A DNA stretch of 36,937 nt from Acanthaster planci (GCF_001949145.1 NW_019091440.1:296643-333579); one strand, 5' to 3'; counted from the first letter of the stretch, positions 11,691 to 23,900 are shown. Numbers and translations: made by a program. The notes: generated by a model from the letters alone, not told the origin.

Positions 11691-12897
11691 CAAACCTATG
11701 AGACTGGTCTGAAAAATTTTAAGTGTTTTTCTTAGTAAACGACTTGGTAATTTCCCTCCTAAATTGAACTTTTCTGGACATGTTTTTGCTTTTTTCTAAC
11801 TGCAGGGCATATTAATGGAACTTTTCCCCAAAGGACGTTCCAGCACCATTCGTACGGCCCTATATTCATCACAAATTGTCAAAATTATTTGTCACATTAA
11901 AAGGTCTCGGAGGGAATTCTCAAAATTGAAAGTAAAATTTTAACTGAAACATAGGCCTTCATGTAGGCCATGGCCTAATAAATCAGACAAATAGTTTTAA
12001 AAAATGAAATGAAACTTGAGTGTTAAAAGTTAGATTCTAAGTAAAGGGCGGAATGGAACATAAAACTTTGCATCTGTTCTAAGGTATAGGGAAAAGCATA
12101 GGAAACAAATTTTAAAAATACAGAGATACAGGTATGCCCACTGCCAAAACGGCAACAATATATTAAAATATAGAACATGATGAAGCACAGTAAGAATGGT
12201 GGATGCCAACGAAATTGATATTCACACTTGCATACATGTTTGCAAAAAAAATCACAGCTGCACACTTTAACTAATTGTTCCACTGTACAGACAGTCTTTA
12301 ATTATTTTGTATACACAGGATTAATTTTACACAAATAATTATGGGTCCTCCCAAAATCCAGTTGTAAACTTTTTTGGGTGGGAAATGTGTTTTCCAGATT
12401 TGATCTGTCAATCTGCCTGAGCTGTTACCAAATCTTATTAAGACATGATGCTCACAGGCAATAGTGCCCAAGTCGTTTGTGTGCACATGGTGTTTGTGAA
12501 CCACTGATTGTCAATTAACAAAGTCTTTTCCAGTCAAATTCTGAAGTGACTCAAAAGTCAAGTGCCTTGTTACGGTGCACTCTACCCACTCTGTCCCACC
12601 TCTGTGGCCTAGATTTTAATCGATCAGGTCCAGTTCTCCATTTGGAATTGCAGTCCTTACTTGTGTGGATGGGTTTCAACGAGTATTTCCCAGGGTTGTC
12701 TGCAGATTCCTATAGAAATGCACGTACATGTATATACATGTACTTACTTCTTTCCAAAGGTGCATTTGGACACTTTTATTGTAAGATACAGGCTTTACCT
12801 GTAGATACAATACATTAGACATTGCAGAGACCTGTGAAAGTGGTGAAAAGGAAGAAGATAAAAAGATCAGAGACCAGAATTTAAATTGTCTTTTTGA

Positions 12898-12963
12898 CAG
12901 TGGACATCAGAGATCAATCAACACAGCTCTCACTAGCTGATCCACTGCACTCAGTCAGCCAAC
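12898..12963 (+). other. Acceptor and 5' UTR segment of zinc-finger gene
   Basis: TTTTTGACAG ends at 12900 after a pyrimidine-rich tract. The 63 nt from 12901 to the ATG contain an in-frame TAG (12934-12936), so translation cannot begin further upstream in this frame. This suggests an untranslated exon further upstream. Confidence 0.6.
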
Positions 12964-15900
12964 ATGGATCCCACTCTGCTGGATGAGATGGATTTCAGCT
13001 TCTCCTGTGACAGGTGCAGCTTCAGCACCAAGGACATGCTGCAGATCAAGCTGCACATGGTTGAACACAGGTACCAAGGGAAAGAACCTGGTAAAACGGT
13101 GGCAGCAGCGGGATCGGATACACCTAGTGGTACGTTTCTGTGTAAACTAGGGTTAAAGTCCGAGGAGATATATTTTATAGTGCTGCACCTACATGTACAT
13201 CCAGACCATAGCTGTCTGCCACTGAGGCTTCAAAGGCGTTGAACCCATTTCAAATGAGATGCCCACAGATGGGTGCACAGGCTTGAGGTTGTTAATGCAT
13301 TAATAAAAATAGCCAACAAAATAGGTATTAATAGCCCACTAGAGAGTTGTCTTTGAGTGCAATTTTTCTCATACAAATTTGCACAGCAACAAATTTTAAT
13401 TTGCTTTTGGTGCCTAAAAATCATTCTCTCTTCTCTCCTCACTGCACAGATCAAGCCAATCAAAGTTTATCCCAAGATGCTGGAGCCAAGAATCATTCAG
13501 AAGATGCTTCAACTCTGTCAAACAAGGACACGCCTAATGCCACACCCTTTGTATCAGACACACCCAGTGTGACCCCAGCTCTGCATTCTACCCAACAGAG
13601 CCGCACAGGTGACGACACACACCCTTCACCAGGACTTAGAGATAATGTAAGCTCGCAAGTGTCTAGAGAGAAGGATGGAAGCAGCAAGAATGTGGAGGAG
13701 AGAGAAGAAAAGACCCATCGCAGTGATCAGAATGCCAGCAGAGAAGCCACAGTGATTGTTTCGAGGATCGAACAGTCCCTGAAAGAGATCAGCACTGCTC
13801 AACCCCAACCGCCCCAAGATGGAGCACCGGGTCCAGCCAAGAGCACGGGCCTTGATTCCATTGCTGACCGCATTCACTCTCGCCGCCGACCTGCCAGCAA
13901 GAAGCCCCAGGAGGAACCAGAGGAGGAGGACGAGGAGTACGTCCCCTACCGACCCGTGAAGCGCAGTGCATCCCGGCTCAAGCGACACGCCAGGCGGGTC
14001 AACCGGCGGGTTGCTGTTGCAGCCGCACCCGGCCCAAGGGCCAGGGCCAAACTGCGGCCGGCCATCCCCTCTGACCGCTACAAGTGCCAGCACTGCCACT
14101 TTGTCTGCAAGTTCAAGCAGAATCTGCGTGCCCACATGCGGGGTTCACATCCGGAAGACTACACCAAGGTAATCCAAGAGAAGAAGGCAGAGCACGGAGG
14201 GCAGGAAGGAGGCAGGGAACCGGAGTCCCGAGTCCCGGAAGATGCCCATGAACCGGGGGGCGTCGCGGATGAAATCCAGTCCAACGTGGCTCCTGATCGT
14301 TACCAGTGCACCCTCTGCACGACCTTCTTCTGCCGCTTCAAGAAGGACCTCCATGACCACAAGAGTCGAGTCCATGGCATCCCAGCCCCAGTCTACAAGT
14401 ACCAGTCCCGCATCCCCGAGAATCGCTACCAGTGCCCGCAGTGTGACTACGTCTGTAAATTTCAGCGGACGTTGCGGCTCCACTGCCGTTCGGCCCACCC
14501 CAAGGCGGCCAAAAGCCCCGAAGCCAAGGAGCGGAAGGAGAAGAAGGAGAAGCGGGCACTCGATGACCGCTACCGGTGCAGTGAGTGCGACTTTGCCTGC
14601 AAGTTCAAGGGTCAGCTCAAGAACCACAGGAGCGCGGCCCACAAGAAGGAGCGCCCTCCCAAAACGGTGCGGGAGCAGCAGTGCGAATTCTGCCAGAAGT
14701 TCATCCAGGGCACGATGCACCACTACCGGCGACACCTGAAGACCCACACAGGAGACAAGCCCTACAAGTGCACCATCTGCGACGCCGTCTTCGGCGACCA
14801 GAGTCGGCTGAACGCCCACGCCCCCATCCACCAGGAGGAGCGCAACTACCTGTGCGACCAGTGCGGCAAGAGCTTCAAGCGGGCCATCAACCTGCGCATG
14901 CACCGCAAGGTGCACCTGGTGGTGCGGCCCCACGGCTGCGAGCTCTGCAGCTACCGTTGCAAGCGTCACGACACCCTCAACCTGCACATGAAGCGCAAGC
15001 ACCTCAAGATCCGTCGCATCCTCTGCGACACCTGCGGCAAGAAGTTCTTCAGCGAGAAGGAGTGCCAGCTGCACGCCGCCCGCAAGCACCTGCCCCGGCC
15101 CACGCCGTTCCGGTGCACCTTCTGTCCGGCCGCCTTCCCCTTCGCCTACAACCTGCGCGCCCACATGAAGAAGCACCCGGAGCACAAGCCGTTTCGCTGC
15201 GAGTACTGCAGCTTTGAGTCCCGCTCCAAAGCCAGTCTCCAGGATCACGAGAAGATGCACACAGGTGGGTGGCTGGCCTGCTGTTTGCTCTTAGTCTGGA
15301 AGGGTTGACTGACTCTATCTGCATTTCATAATAGATTGAAGAAAGACAGATTCTTGAAGCGGCTAACACCATTAAGCCAGTGATTTTCCTCAGAAAATCA
15401 AGAAGAGCAACTTTGACTGTGAACTTGAGCAACCCAATTCATACCCTTGTTGGCAAATAAGATTTTCACTCACTAGGTCAACCTGTCCTAAATTCAAATG
15501 GAATTTGTTGAAGTGCGGTTAATCATCTTCTGAACTTGCTCAACGTTATACATTTCCATAGATCTATGCCAACTCTTTGACATTATCTCTACACATCCTG
15601 TGCAGCCATGTGCGATTTAGTACGATTGCATTAATGACTGTACATGTTGATATTTTGGCCATTTACACCTGTTCTCAGGGGTATAATGAGATATTCTTTT
15701 TTCCTTCTTTCCAGGAGAGAAACAGAAGAAATGTGAGATGTGCGATTATACCACCAGCACCAGCAGCAATCTGTACAAGCATCGGAAGCGCCAGCATGGT
15801 GTCGTCCTGAATCGCACCAAGTCACCGCGTGTCCACTCCCCTTCGCAGGACCGCCAACCTGTCTTGCCCCTGCCAGCTGCCGCCACCCTCCAGGGGTCAC

Positions 15901-16472
15901 CCCATGTCTCCATGGCCCCCACGCCCCTCTCCACAACACCCCAGCCCCATCCCATGCTACCCACACCCGAGGGGCTGCACGTGCACCACATGCACATCCA
16001 GCGCCACCTACAAGGGGCGCTGTCGCCCCTTCCCAGCCAGATCCAGGGCTCCCCCTCCCCGGCCCTCACCCCCTCCGTCACCCAGTCTGTCACTGTCCCT
16101 GCTACCAGCAGCGGGCACATGGACCTGAGGAGTGTCCAGCCCTACGAGGAAATCGAATTCAAGGACCGCCGGGCAGTCATCTACAGCCGAGAGAAATCCC
16201 TGATCGGGTCCGTCATCACAGAGGCACTAGCAGAAGCCCGGAATGTCGTCCAGAACGAATTGTACAACAGTGGTCACGTGATCCAGTCCACCGTAGCACC
16301 TCCCCCGGGGCAGCACCAGACGGGGCTGCCCGTGACGACGACAATGGCGCCCCCGCATGCCAACATCGTGCCAGCCGAGAGCATCATTCATGGTACAATT
16401 CCGACCAGCGCTGGCATCCCCCCCAGTGGAGCTTCAGGTATTTTCAACAGCATCATGAATATTCATTACTGA
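12964..16472 (+). CDS. C2H2 zinc-finger protein, 13 fingers, 912 aa
   Basis: Probable nuclear DNA-binding regulator. Coding exons are 12964-13129, 13450-15264 and 15715-16472 (stop TGA), joined by phase-1 GT-AG introns. The ATG is supported by an in-frame TAG at 12934-12936 and by an acceptor-like tract ending at 12900. Finger 1 (residues about 15-35) stands alone at the N-terminus. A Ser/Thr-rich and acidic region follows, then a basic Arg/Lys stretch (about 225-262), a likely nuclear signal. Fingers 2-5 (about 268-455) are spaced by long charged linkers and share an RY-C start plus CKFK-like helix entry. Fingers 6-13 (about 467-690) are compact; TGDKPYKC and TGEK linkers appear. Finger 6 has 13 rather than 12 residues before its first His. 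The tail from about 695 is rich in Pro, Ser, Gln and His. The large exon is strongly G/C-biased at third codon positions. I cannot name an ortholog. The last intron splits the HTGEK linker. Confidence 0.9.
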
Positions 16473-16483
16473 TCATGAATAAA
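16434..16483 (+). terminator. Ambiguous 3' end of the zinc-finger gene
   Basis: The stop TGA (16470-16472) is followed after 5 nt by AATAAA (16478-16483), which would give a very short 3' UTR. Alternatively TTCAG|GTATTT near 16437 could be a splice donor, and the last coding exon might lie further on, in or beyond the gap at 16747. I found no convincing downstream exon. Confidence 0.4.
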
Positions 16484-16594
16484 CAATTTGTCCAGAGAAC
16501 ATGAATGCCAATCAAGTTAAAAATTATTCCAATTTTTTAAAATAGAAAAAATAATCGTAGACTGTGCAGCTTAGTTTAACATTAACCACTACCA

Positions 16595-16660
16595 GCCGGG
16601 GACTCCGAAATCGGAGCCGTATGGTTTATATGTGTGGCCGGGGTCTCCAAACTCGGACAA
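16595..16660 (+). repeat. Two imperfect GCCGGGG-type direct repeats beside the gap
   Basis: GCCGGGGACTCCGAAATCGG and GCCGGGGTCTCCAAACTCGG lie about 45 bp apart, just upstream of the gap. The gap may exist because this is the edge of a longer tandem array that failed to assemble. Confidence 0.5.
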
Positions 16661-16746
16661 AGGAAACAGGGCCCTGTAACAAAAGACCAGGCTGCTGGGC
16701 ATGACCGGCATTTTTCACTCTCAAAAGTGGTGATAATCCAGCGTTA

Positions 16747-17033
16747 NNNNNNNNNNNNNNNNNNNNNNNNNNNNNNNNNNNNNNNNNNNNNNNNNNNNNN
16801 NNNNNNNNNNNNNNNNNNNNNNNNNNNNNNNNNNNNNNNNNNNNNNNNNNNNNNNNNNNNNNNNNNNNNNNNNNNNNNNNNNNNNNNNNNNNNNNNNNNN
16901 NNNNNNNNNNNNNNNNNNNNNNNNNNNNNNNNNNNNNNNNNNNNNNNNNNNNNNNNNNNNNNNNNNNNNNNNNNNNNNNNNNNNNNNNNNNNNNNNNNNN
17001 NNNNNNNNNNNNNNNNNNNNNNNNNNNNNNNNN
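16747..17033. other. Assembly gap (287 N)
   Basis: Unknown sequence. It lies 275 bp downstream of the zinc-finger stop codon, so a further exon or a repeat array could be hidden here. Confidence 0.99.
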
Positions 17034-19121
17034 CCTTATAAACAATCATGCTATCGCTTGGAGAAGTCTTCAGAAACAAGTGTCAATGAACATTTTAACT
17101 TAAATTTCCTCCCACATTAAAAATGTAAAGTGCTGTGCTTTTTGTTGATTCAGCTGAAAACTGCAACGAGAAGTTAAGACGTGGGTGTGAATTTTGGTGA
17201 AGTCGTGGCCATGGTTGATCATGTCATATGCAAAGGCACAGATTCCAGGGAACCATTGGGGATATATCCCACACTTCTTGACAGGGAAACAGAAGCATGC
17301 TGATATGTGTGATCAGTTAAGCTTATGACCTGTTTTTATAACTTGGGCATACTTGTAGATTGGACAGGGAGGAAGGCAGAATTTGGTAACTCGAGGTTTT
17401 TTTCTGAAGGGAACTTTGAGAAACTTTAAGGTCAACTTCCTGTTACCACCTGCTTCATTTTGCCTCGTTACTCCTGTCATGCATGCACGACTTTCGTAGT
17501 GATCAGCTTTTACTGATTTTTATCGTAGACCCCAGACACGCACTTGCAGACAATGAAAATCTGCACCCTTGGTTAATTACTCTAAAACCTGTAAAACTCT
17601 TGCGTAGTATAGATTTTGTGCGGGAATTCTGTTGTGTGATTATTGTGACCATTAGTTTGAGCTTCATTAACTATAATCGTTTCCTTAGCAAAGACCTTCA
17701 TATATCTATACATGTACTGTACATGTTTATGATGTTGGACGATGTCAGTTGTCTTGAAAATGTGAAAATAATGTGGATGTACATGAATTCAAATAGCATC
17801 AAATACTGGACGTGGATTGCCGATTGGTGGCAAAGCTTAGATTATGAGGGACAAAATGTGTATGAAGGTCTTACACTCGAAAGATGAATTTCGTTTAAAA
17901 TTTAACATATTCAATGAAAACAATACCAAGGGTGGAATATTTCTCTCAGGTCAGCTGGTAATTATCACTTGTTTCTTTTGTCCCCACTTTAAGAGTTGAG
18001 AGAGATTGTGAATTGGAAAACCCGTACAAGTTCCTCTGCAAAACGAAATACTAGTATTTTCCTTTATTGCCAAATTTTGGGTCGTTTTGTCTGTAGCAGT
18101 GTTTGGAGATGGTCTTCAGGGATAGCGTAGAGGTACATGTACCTTGTGTATTTTTAAAGTGGACTGAAATTGTGGGCCTAATCATGTAAAATTAATTCCT
18201 TTTTAACATCCAACCTGACAACTCAAAGACTGAGTAATTGGAACATGAATTAGAAGTAGACTTGGCCTAATTAGCCCGCGTAGAAGTTGAAGCGTCCAGC
18301 CTGTGAGCTGTCATTGATGTAATCATACAATCATGAAAACGCTTATAAACCCTCACACAGTGCATGAATATCCAGCAAATTTGGGAATTTGTCAAACCAC
18401 AAAAACTGAGTTCTTGCATAAGTGTACATGTGGGTTATTTTCTAAATAACAATATACAATTTGTCACCCGCACTGCAAAAAGGTGTAGTCGTATAGTGCA
18501 AAAACGCGTAATGGCCCATTGCATGTGCTGAGGGTGAAAATACTTGGAAATATTTTGAGGCCAACCAACCAGAAAGCCTCTGGAAAACCCAGAGAGTGTC
18601 TAATTTAAGGTTAATGTTTCTGTTCGTTATGTTTAAAAGCATCTAAAAATGCACGTGTGATAGAATAAAATTATATGAATATATGCAAATGGCAAATAAC
18701 TTGAAAACGCAAAATGCCACTGGGATGAATTAAATATCAAATGAAGGTTTGGGATGTGATCATTTGAGTATATACTATATTATAATATATATCTCAAATT
18801 CAAAAATAAAATGTGGCATAATATACCTTTTGCAGAGCCGGTCACATTTGGGGGTCTATTTCATTTCTCAAATAGAGCCTAAACCATCAGAAAGGCCGTA
18901 AAACTACATTTTAAAAAATCCATGCTTTGGCCCCCTAACAAAAAAATCCTGTTTTGCCTCCCCCCCCCAAAAAAAAGGTCTCCTGGAACTGCCCTTGGAG
19001 TCGGTTTCAAAACGGGGGATGAGTTACTCAAATACTAACAATTACTTAACAACCTCTCAGACAATGAAAAAAGGTTTTGAAAAATGTATATTGTGAAATT
19101 TAAAAATTCAAACCAATACAG

Positions 19122-19285
19122 GCGATTCACAATAGTACCCCACCGAGAGTTTGCGACACGTTGGCCAATCATAACGCACAAAATTTGTCGCCCCTTTCCG
19201 AACCCGCATTGGGTCGACAAATTTCACACATTGTGATTGGCCAACACGTTGCAAACTCTTGGTGGCGCACTGTTGTGAAACGGCC
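19122..19285. mobile_element. Foldback element, about 65-70-bp arms
   Basis: The left arm (from about 19122, including GTTGGCCAATCATAACGCAC) and the right arm (ending about 19285, including GTGATTGGCCAACACGTTGC) are imperfect reverse complements over about 65 nt. They surround a loop of about 24 nt. The structure is that of a foldback MITE with little internal sequence. Each arm carries a CCAAT motif, on opposite strands. Target-site duplications were not resolved. Confidence 0.75.
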
Positions 19286-20450
19286 GTTTTCATCACACGC
19301 TTTCATAATGGAGTATAACCACTCAGATCTATGGTTGGTAAGTGTTTGGTGAAAGGTGAGATTGAAGGCAATTGTCCGGTACATTTTTTCCTGTGAATTA
19401 TAAAAGCTTGGTACTCTTGATACCCAGATATCTTTATTTAATTTTTTGGGCACAATGTTTCTTTACAATCCATGAATGTACTTACATGTACACCTCTAAA
19501 AGATGATTAGGCTGAAATGTATGGAGTTATAAAGGTGAATCCTTCCAAAGGTTTTTTCCTTGTTTAATGTTTACCGACGCTGTGTCAGAATAGTGGCATA
19601 TGGATCCTTGTAGACAGTAAATGTGGAATTAAATTTGTATCACCATTCACCAGAAAGAAACCTGGCTTTGCTTCGTATTTCTACGATTTCTGAAAGGGCG
19701 GTCTTCTAGTTTGAAAAAATATGTACCATCTTTGCAGAGGCACACGCATTTTCGGATCTGGGCATTCTTTTGGCTATGCCAGAATGTTGCGCGACTTCGA
19801 TGGCGCGCATTTTCGCACACATCCGTGCACATGTAAATATAGCGCTGACCGTCAAAAATCATGTGACAGGAATTCCCCAGTTCAGTTTGTTTTCCACTTC
19901 AGATGTGATTCTGAAGTCAAAGGCAATTCATTTCATAATTAGTCTTCTTCATTTTGAAAAAGAAACCACACGGGATTTCAAGAAAATTCTCTAAACCTAT
20001 GTGACGAAATATACATGTACAGGTCATGTATATTTATTTCAATAGTTTACACAATAGGTACCTACACAGCTTTTATTGTTAACTGAAGCGACCACAGACA
20101 TCAACTTGAATGATGGCCAGGTAGGTTACATAATGGGTTAATAATACACCTACGTATGTACATTAAATTTTGGACTGTCCATTCAATGTGTGCATAACCT
20201 ATTGAGGGCGCTGTAGTCTTGGCTCTGAGATACCTTTGTGGAGATTCAGGCAGTGTCTGAATGTTGTGGCTGGCTGTGACTGAAAGCAACATGCGTGCCT
20301 ATGGAAGCCGCTTGCTAGCAGCCACAAGCTGCTCCCTGCAGACATGTGCTGCTACTGCTGGTAGCCACAGCCAGGTGATTCAGGTACTGACCCAAGTCTT
20401 GGTCCCTCTGTGCGGTGTATGAGACAACATCTGGGGCCGGTGTCGTGCAG

Positions 20451-20635
20451 TGTTGCACTCCAGACTCCACACCACTTAAGACCAACACAAGACCTCCAGC
20501 AAGAATTCAGGTCACAAATAGGCTAATCATCATATGAACTGCAACAAACACATCCCTTTTTCACTGTTGGCCATGTTACTTGCGACTGGTCTTGTGACCG
20601 GTCTTGTCAATAGTCTAATGTCTAATCTTGATTTA
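20451..20635 (+). mobile_element. Dispersed AAGACC/GGTCTTG element, most complete copy
   Basis: Order: GTTG-containing left end, ACTTAAGACCAACACAAGACC, a middle containing AACTGCAACAAACACATCCC, then GACTGGTCTTGTGACCGGTC. The AAGACC side and the GGTCTTG side are inverted relative to each other. Partial copies are at 2514-2965 (right half, expanded), 31440-31572 (left half and core, reversed) and 36860-36937 (left half, cut by the window end). No coding capacity was seen. Confidence 0.65.
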
Positions 20636-20677
20636 AACACTCAAGTAACCATTAAGCAGTGAATGTACTTGTCAACA

Positions 20678-20935
20678 AAAAACACCAGGGTCAGGCTGAC
20701 CCGGAATCTGGGTCCCATGGGGCCTGACCCCTTTCCGGGTCATATAAAACACGACCCAAAAGGAGGTCATATTTATGACCTGTTTGGGGTCATATTTGAC
20801 CCAGAAAGGGTCAGATATGACCCCAGAAAGGGTCAAATATGACCCAAAAGAAAAGGGGGTCATATTTTGACCCAGAAAAGGGTCAGGCCTCAAGGGACCC
20901 AGATTCCGGGGTCAATCTGACCCTGATGGTTTTAG
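20678..20935. mobile_element. MITE with about 38-bp terminal inverted repeats and internal GGTCA palindromes
   Basis: The left end (ACACCAGGGTCAGGCTGACC, then GGAATCTGGGTCCC) and the right end (GGGACCCAGATTCCGG, then GGTCAATCTGACCCTGATGG) are near-perfect reverse complements. The interior repeats GGGTCATATTTGACCC-type palindromes several times, so the whole element can fold into a long hairpin. It is non-coding. Target-site duplications were not resolved by eye. Confidence 0.85.
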
Positions 20936-20943
20936 AGTGAAGT

Positions 20944-23900
20944 GTGACGTCATCAGTGCATAGGCCTATTACACTGTCTTCACAAAAATCTTCCACAACT
21001 ATCTCCCCGCAAACAATACTACGAAATAATTTTATATTAATAATCCGTTACAGCTCATACACAGCTACGCAACGTGAATATTTTTCTTTAACATTCATAT
21101 GTCTGTTTATAAAGTTTATCCACATAAAAATATTGTACAGGTTTACAAGACAAAATGCTGAAAGAAAAATTGGTTGTGGATCCCACATTATGAGAAAGGA
21201 AAAAAAGGAAGTAGAAACAATTCAAGTGATATTTTAAAATAGTTATAAAAAGAGTATGCCTAAAAACCAAATACTATTCTTTAATAGTTACATATATTGC
21301 CATATAAATACATTTGGCCAATGGGGAAAAAAGGCTAACTCTGTGTAGCTACAATCCTGGCCAAAACTTGTTCCTCTCAGTGTTGGGTCTCAGTGTGTGG
21401 TCTGCGCTCCAGCATGAGATGGCCACGTTGACCAGGGGGACTGGGAGACCTGGAAAGGGTATGGCTATTGACGCGTGTCCCAACAATTTTGTCCTGGACT
21501 GTAGCTACATTATCAATGTAACAGCTGCCGACTCCTGAACAGATCCATGATCACTGATCACCTTGTAATTGAATAATTCATCCCACTGCACAAAACAATT
21601 TACTGTTCGGACAGATGTTCCATTATACCAGTAAAATGGAAGTTCCATTGCACAGCGAGAAAATTCTCAACTTGCCTAAGTGACGAACCTCGGAAGTACA
21701 TGTATTTATTCAAGAAAGGAATTCAGTCCAGGATTGACGCAGGTGTGGTGTGTGACCAGTAATGAGCAATTCACATTCAAGCAGTGGAAAGAGTAACTTT
21801 GTGAAGTGCAGGGGTGTGAGTGGCCACTTAAAATTGAAGCGGAAAACAGCTAGCCAAATGCTGACATGTAAAAGGTTCCTATACTTTTTGTACAGACCGG
21901 GTGTACAAAAAAGCTGAAATTGGGGGTCAACATCTGAACACAAAAAGCTGAAGTCTGCTGAAAAGCTGAATTCTCGCACCCCTGGAAGCGCCAGGATGAA
22001 ATGTTCCATTCCACTCGGCTTCAAGAATGGAATGGAAGAGTCCATCTGTCCATAAATTTATTCTGATACCCTTCTGCTTGCTACTACTCATTACTTGTAC
22101 AATGTACGTGTATGCTCACTGACAGTCATATCACAAAGGACACTGGGGAAATACACACTACACCCTTTTTAATCCTCGGCATAGGAGAGTGAGTTCCATT
22201 CTCCGTTGACAATCACAATGCCCTTGCACAACTCTTTTCTTGACTTTACGTAAGCCTTGGTAGGTCAGATGCAGCAATGATCTGTAGTCAGTTCCGGCTA
22301 TCTGAAGTAATACTATGCTCAGCTAACAATTGCCCATAAAACTGGACGGTGCTGTTGTTGATATTTACAAGTAACAGTAAATTCAAAATAAGCTGGCATA
22401 TTGCCAACACATCCCCTATAATTACACACCATGTTGGTGCGTATCAGTCACACAGGGAGACAACGTTTTCTCAGTTTCTTCCATCTCTCACCGTACATGA
22501 ATGTTCATGCTTTCACACAATGTACCTTTTCAAAACAACTCGCCCTTCATGTCAAGTGTTTCACAGAGAGCCAAAGGCCAAGTTATAAGACCACAAGCTA
22601 CGTCCTCAGCTAAAAGATGACCTCGACTGCAGGAATCGAAAGCCAGCTCTGTCAAATTCGCAATGCAATTCGATCGCGTGTAAAAACACATCCGCGCACT
22701 ACAATTCACATGCGACTGTTTCCGAAAAGCCATAACATACGCTGTACATCCCTCCGCATGAAATGGAAAGTTTTATGCTAAAACCATGCACAAATTTACG
22801 GAACAATTGCACTCGATACAATGATACAATTCCGAATAGTAATGTAACTTGAAATTTACAAGAACTGAAAGAGAGAAACAGACGTACTGCACCAGCACTC
22901 GTTTACAACAAGGCGACTACTTCAATTTTACACAACTACCCCCCTAACGGGCTAAAATGCATAAAGAAGTTTGATCCGTTTGCTGTCAAAGAAAGTGACA
23001 GAACACTTATTCAAATTGTTAACTGTGCTTGCCATTGCATCCCAAACACATTCTAGGGGTGCCTGTTTATTGGGGTAAAATTTTCATGTCTCAGAAGACC
23101 GCTTTGCTATGAGGCTACATTACCCTGGGCTACCTCAACTCTTTGTAATGCACTTTACAAATTTTAACGGCAGGTGAAGAAATCGGCTGCTAACGGGGAG
23201 TTTTCCAATCTGCAGCAATCGTCTCCTGCTCCCAGCCCCAATTTGGTCCCCACCATGCTTCCACAGATGAATAGGGGTCTCAGCGGATTAGTGTAAACAT
23301 TGTATAGAGCTGAAGGATTAAAAACCACAAGCAGGTTCCTTCTGGGATAGGTTACGTGTACCAGTACTTGCAAACAATAGACCCCAGGATGAAGAAGTTC
23401 GAGATCAACAACCAGTCCAGAATCCCAGGCCAGTAGCCAGGCCGGTCTGAAAGGGATTTTTGTAACAGGGCGACCTTATCGGGGGGGGGCCCTTTTCAAA
23501 CCGGGTCGAAATGGTCGCCGGCCCTAAGAGAGGGCATTTTCTACGGGCACTCGCTGCTTTAGCACGCAGGTTTATGTGTAACTAGGCACCGGATACAATG
23601 AGAAATCATGACCGGTTTCTGCTGGAATGTATGGTTATCCCATGTGCGCTGGCAGGGTGCGTCGACGACACCAGTTAGAAAACTTCCCACCAGCCTGTCT
23701 CGTCTTTGCCGTTGAGGGCCCACTTCGACTTGGTGTGGATGAGAATTCAAAGAAAAATGATGTTGAGTGGCCCGACAATAGTCACCAATGCATGCGCCTA
23801 GTATGGGTGGTGGGGACCAGTGCAGAGAACCTGTGACTCAATTCCACTCCACATAGTGTAACAGAAAAGTCATATTTACTTTGACAAAAGTAAAAAAAGG

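Larger units (their letters stand above)
8334..12900. other. FDPS 3' UTR and intergenic region
   Basis: No coding exon is recognised. The FDPS 3' UTR begins at 8334; candidate AATAAA signals lie at 9029-9034, 9575-9580 and 9598-9603. C-run/A-run stretches near 8760 resemble those near 18960, 32930 and 36350. Around 11450-11690 the sequence becomes richer in GC and CpG. Open frames here are short and show no known domain. Confidence 0.6.
16473..20450. other. Intergenic, no gene recognised
   Basis: AT-rich, with scattered TACATGTA palindromes, an assembly gap, and a foldback element at 19122-19285. A 134-codon open frame at 17483-17887 is AT-rich, has no known domain and no supporting splice sites, so I do not call it a gene. 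Confidence 0.6.

Noticed and set aside
14585-15217. 210-codon plus-strand frame within the zinc-finger exon
   Set aside because: Out-of-frame shadow of the zinc-finger coding sequence.
14145-15260. 371-codon open frame on the minus strand
   Set aside because: It is antisense to the zinc-finger exon; the G/C-rich third positions remove stop codons on the other strand. The peptide is low-complexity Leu/Val/Ala.
15740-16504. 254-codon plus-strand frame
   Set aside because: Shifted frame of the last zinc-finger exon; the true frame continues the TGEK linker and finger 13.
16626-17079. Frames crossing the second run of N
   Set aside because: Same artefact of the assembly gap.
17483-17887. 134-codon plus-strand frame
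   Set aside because: AT-rich composition, no domain, no start or splice support; length is compatible with chance.
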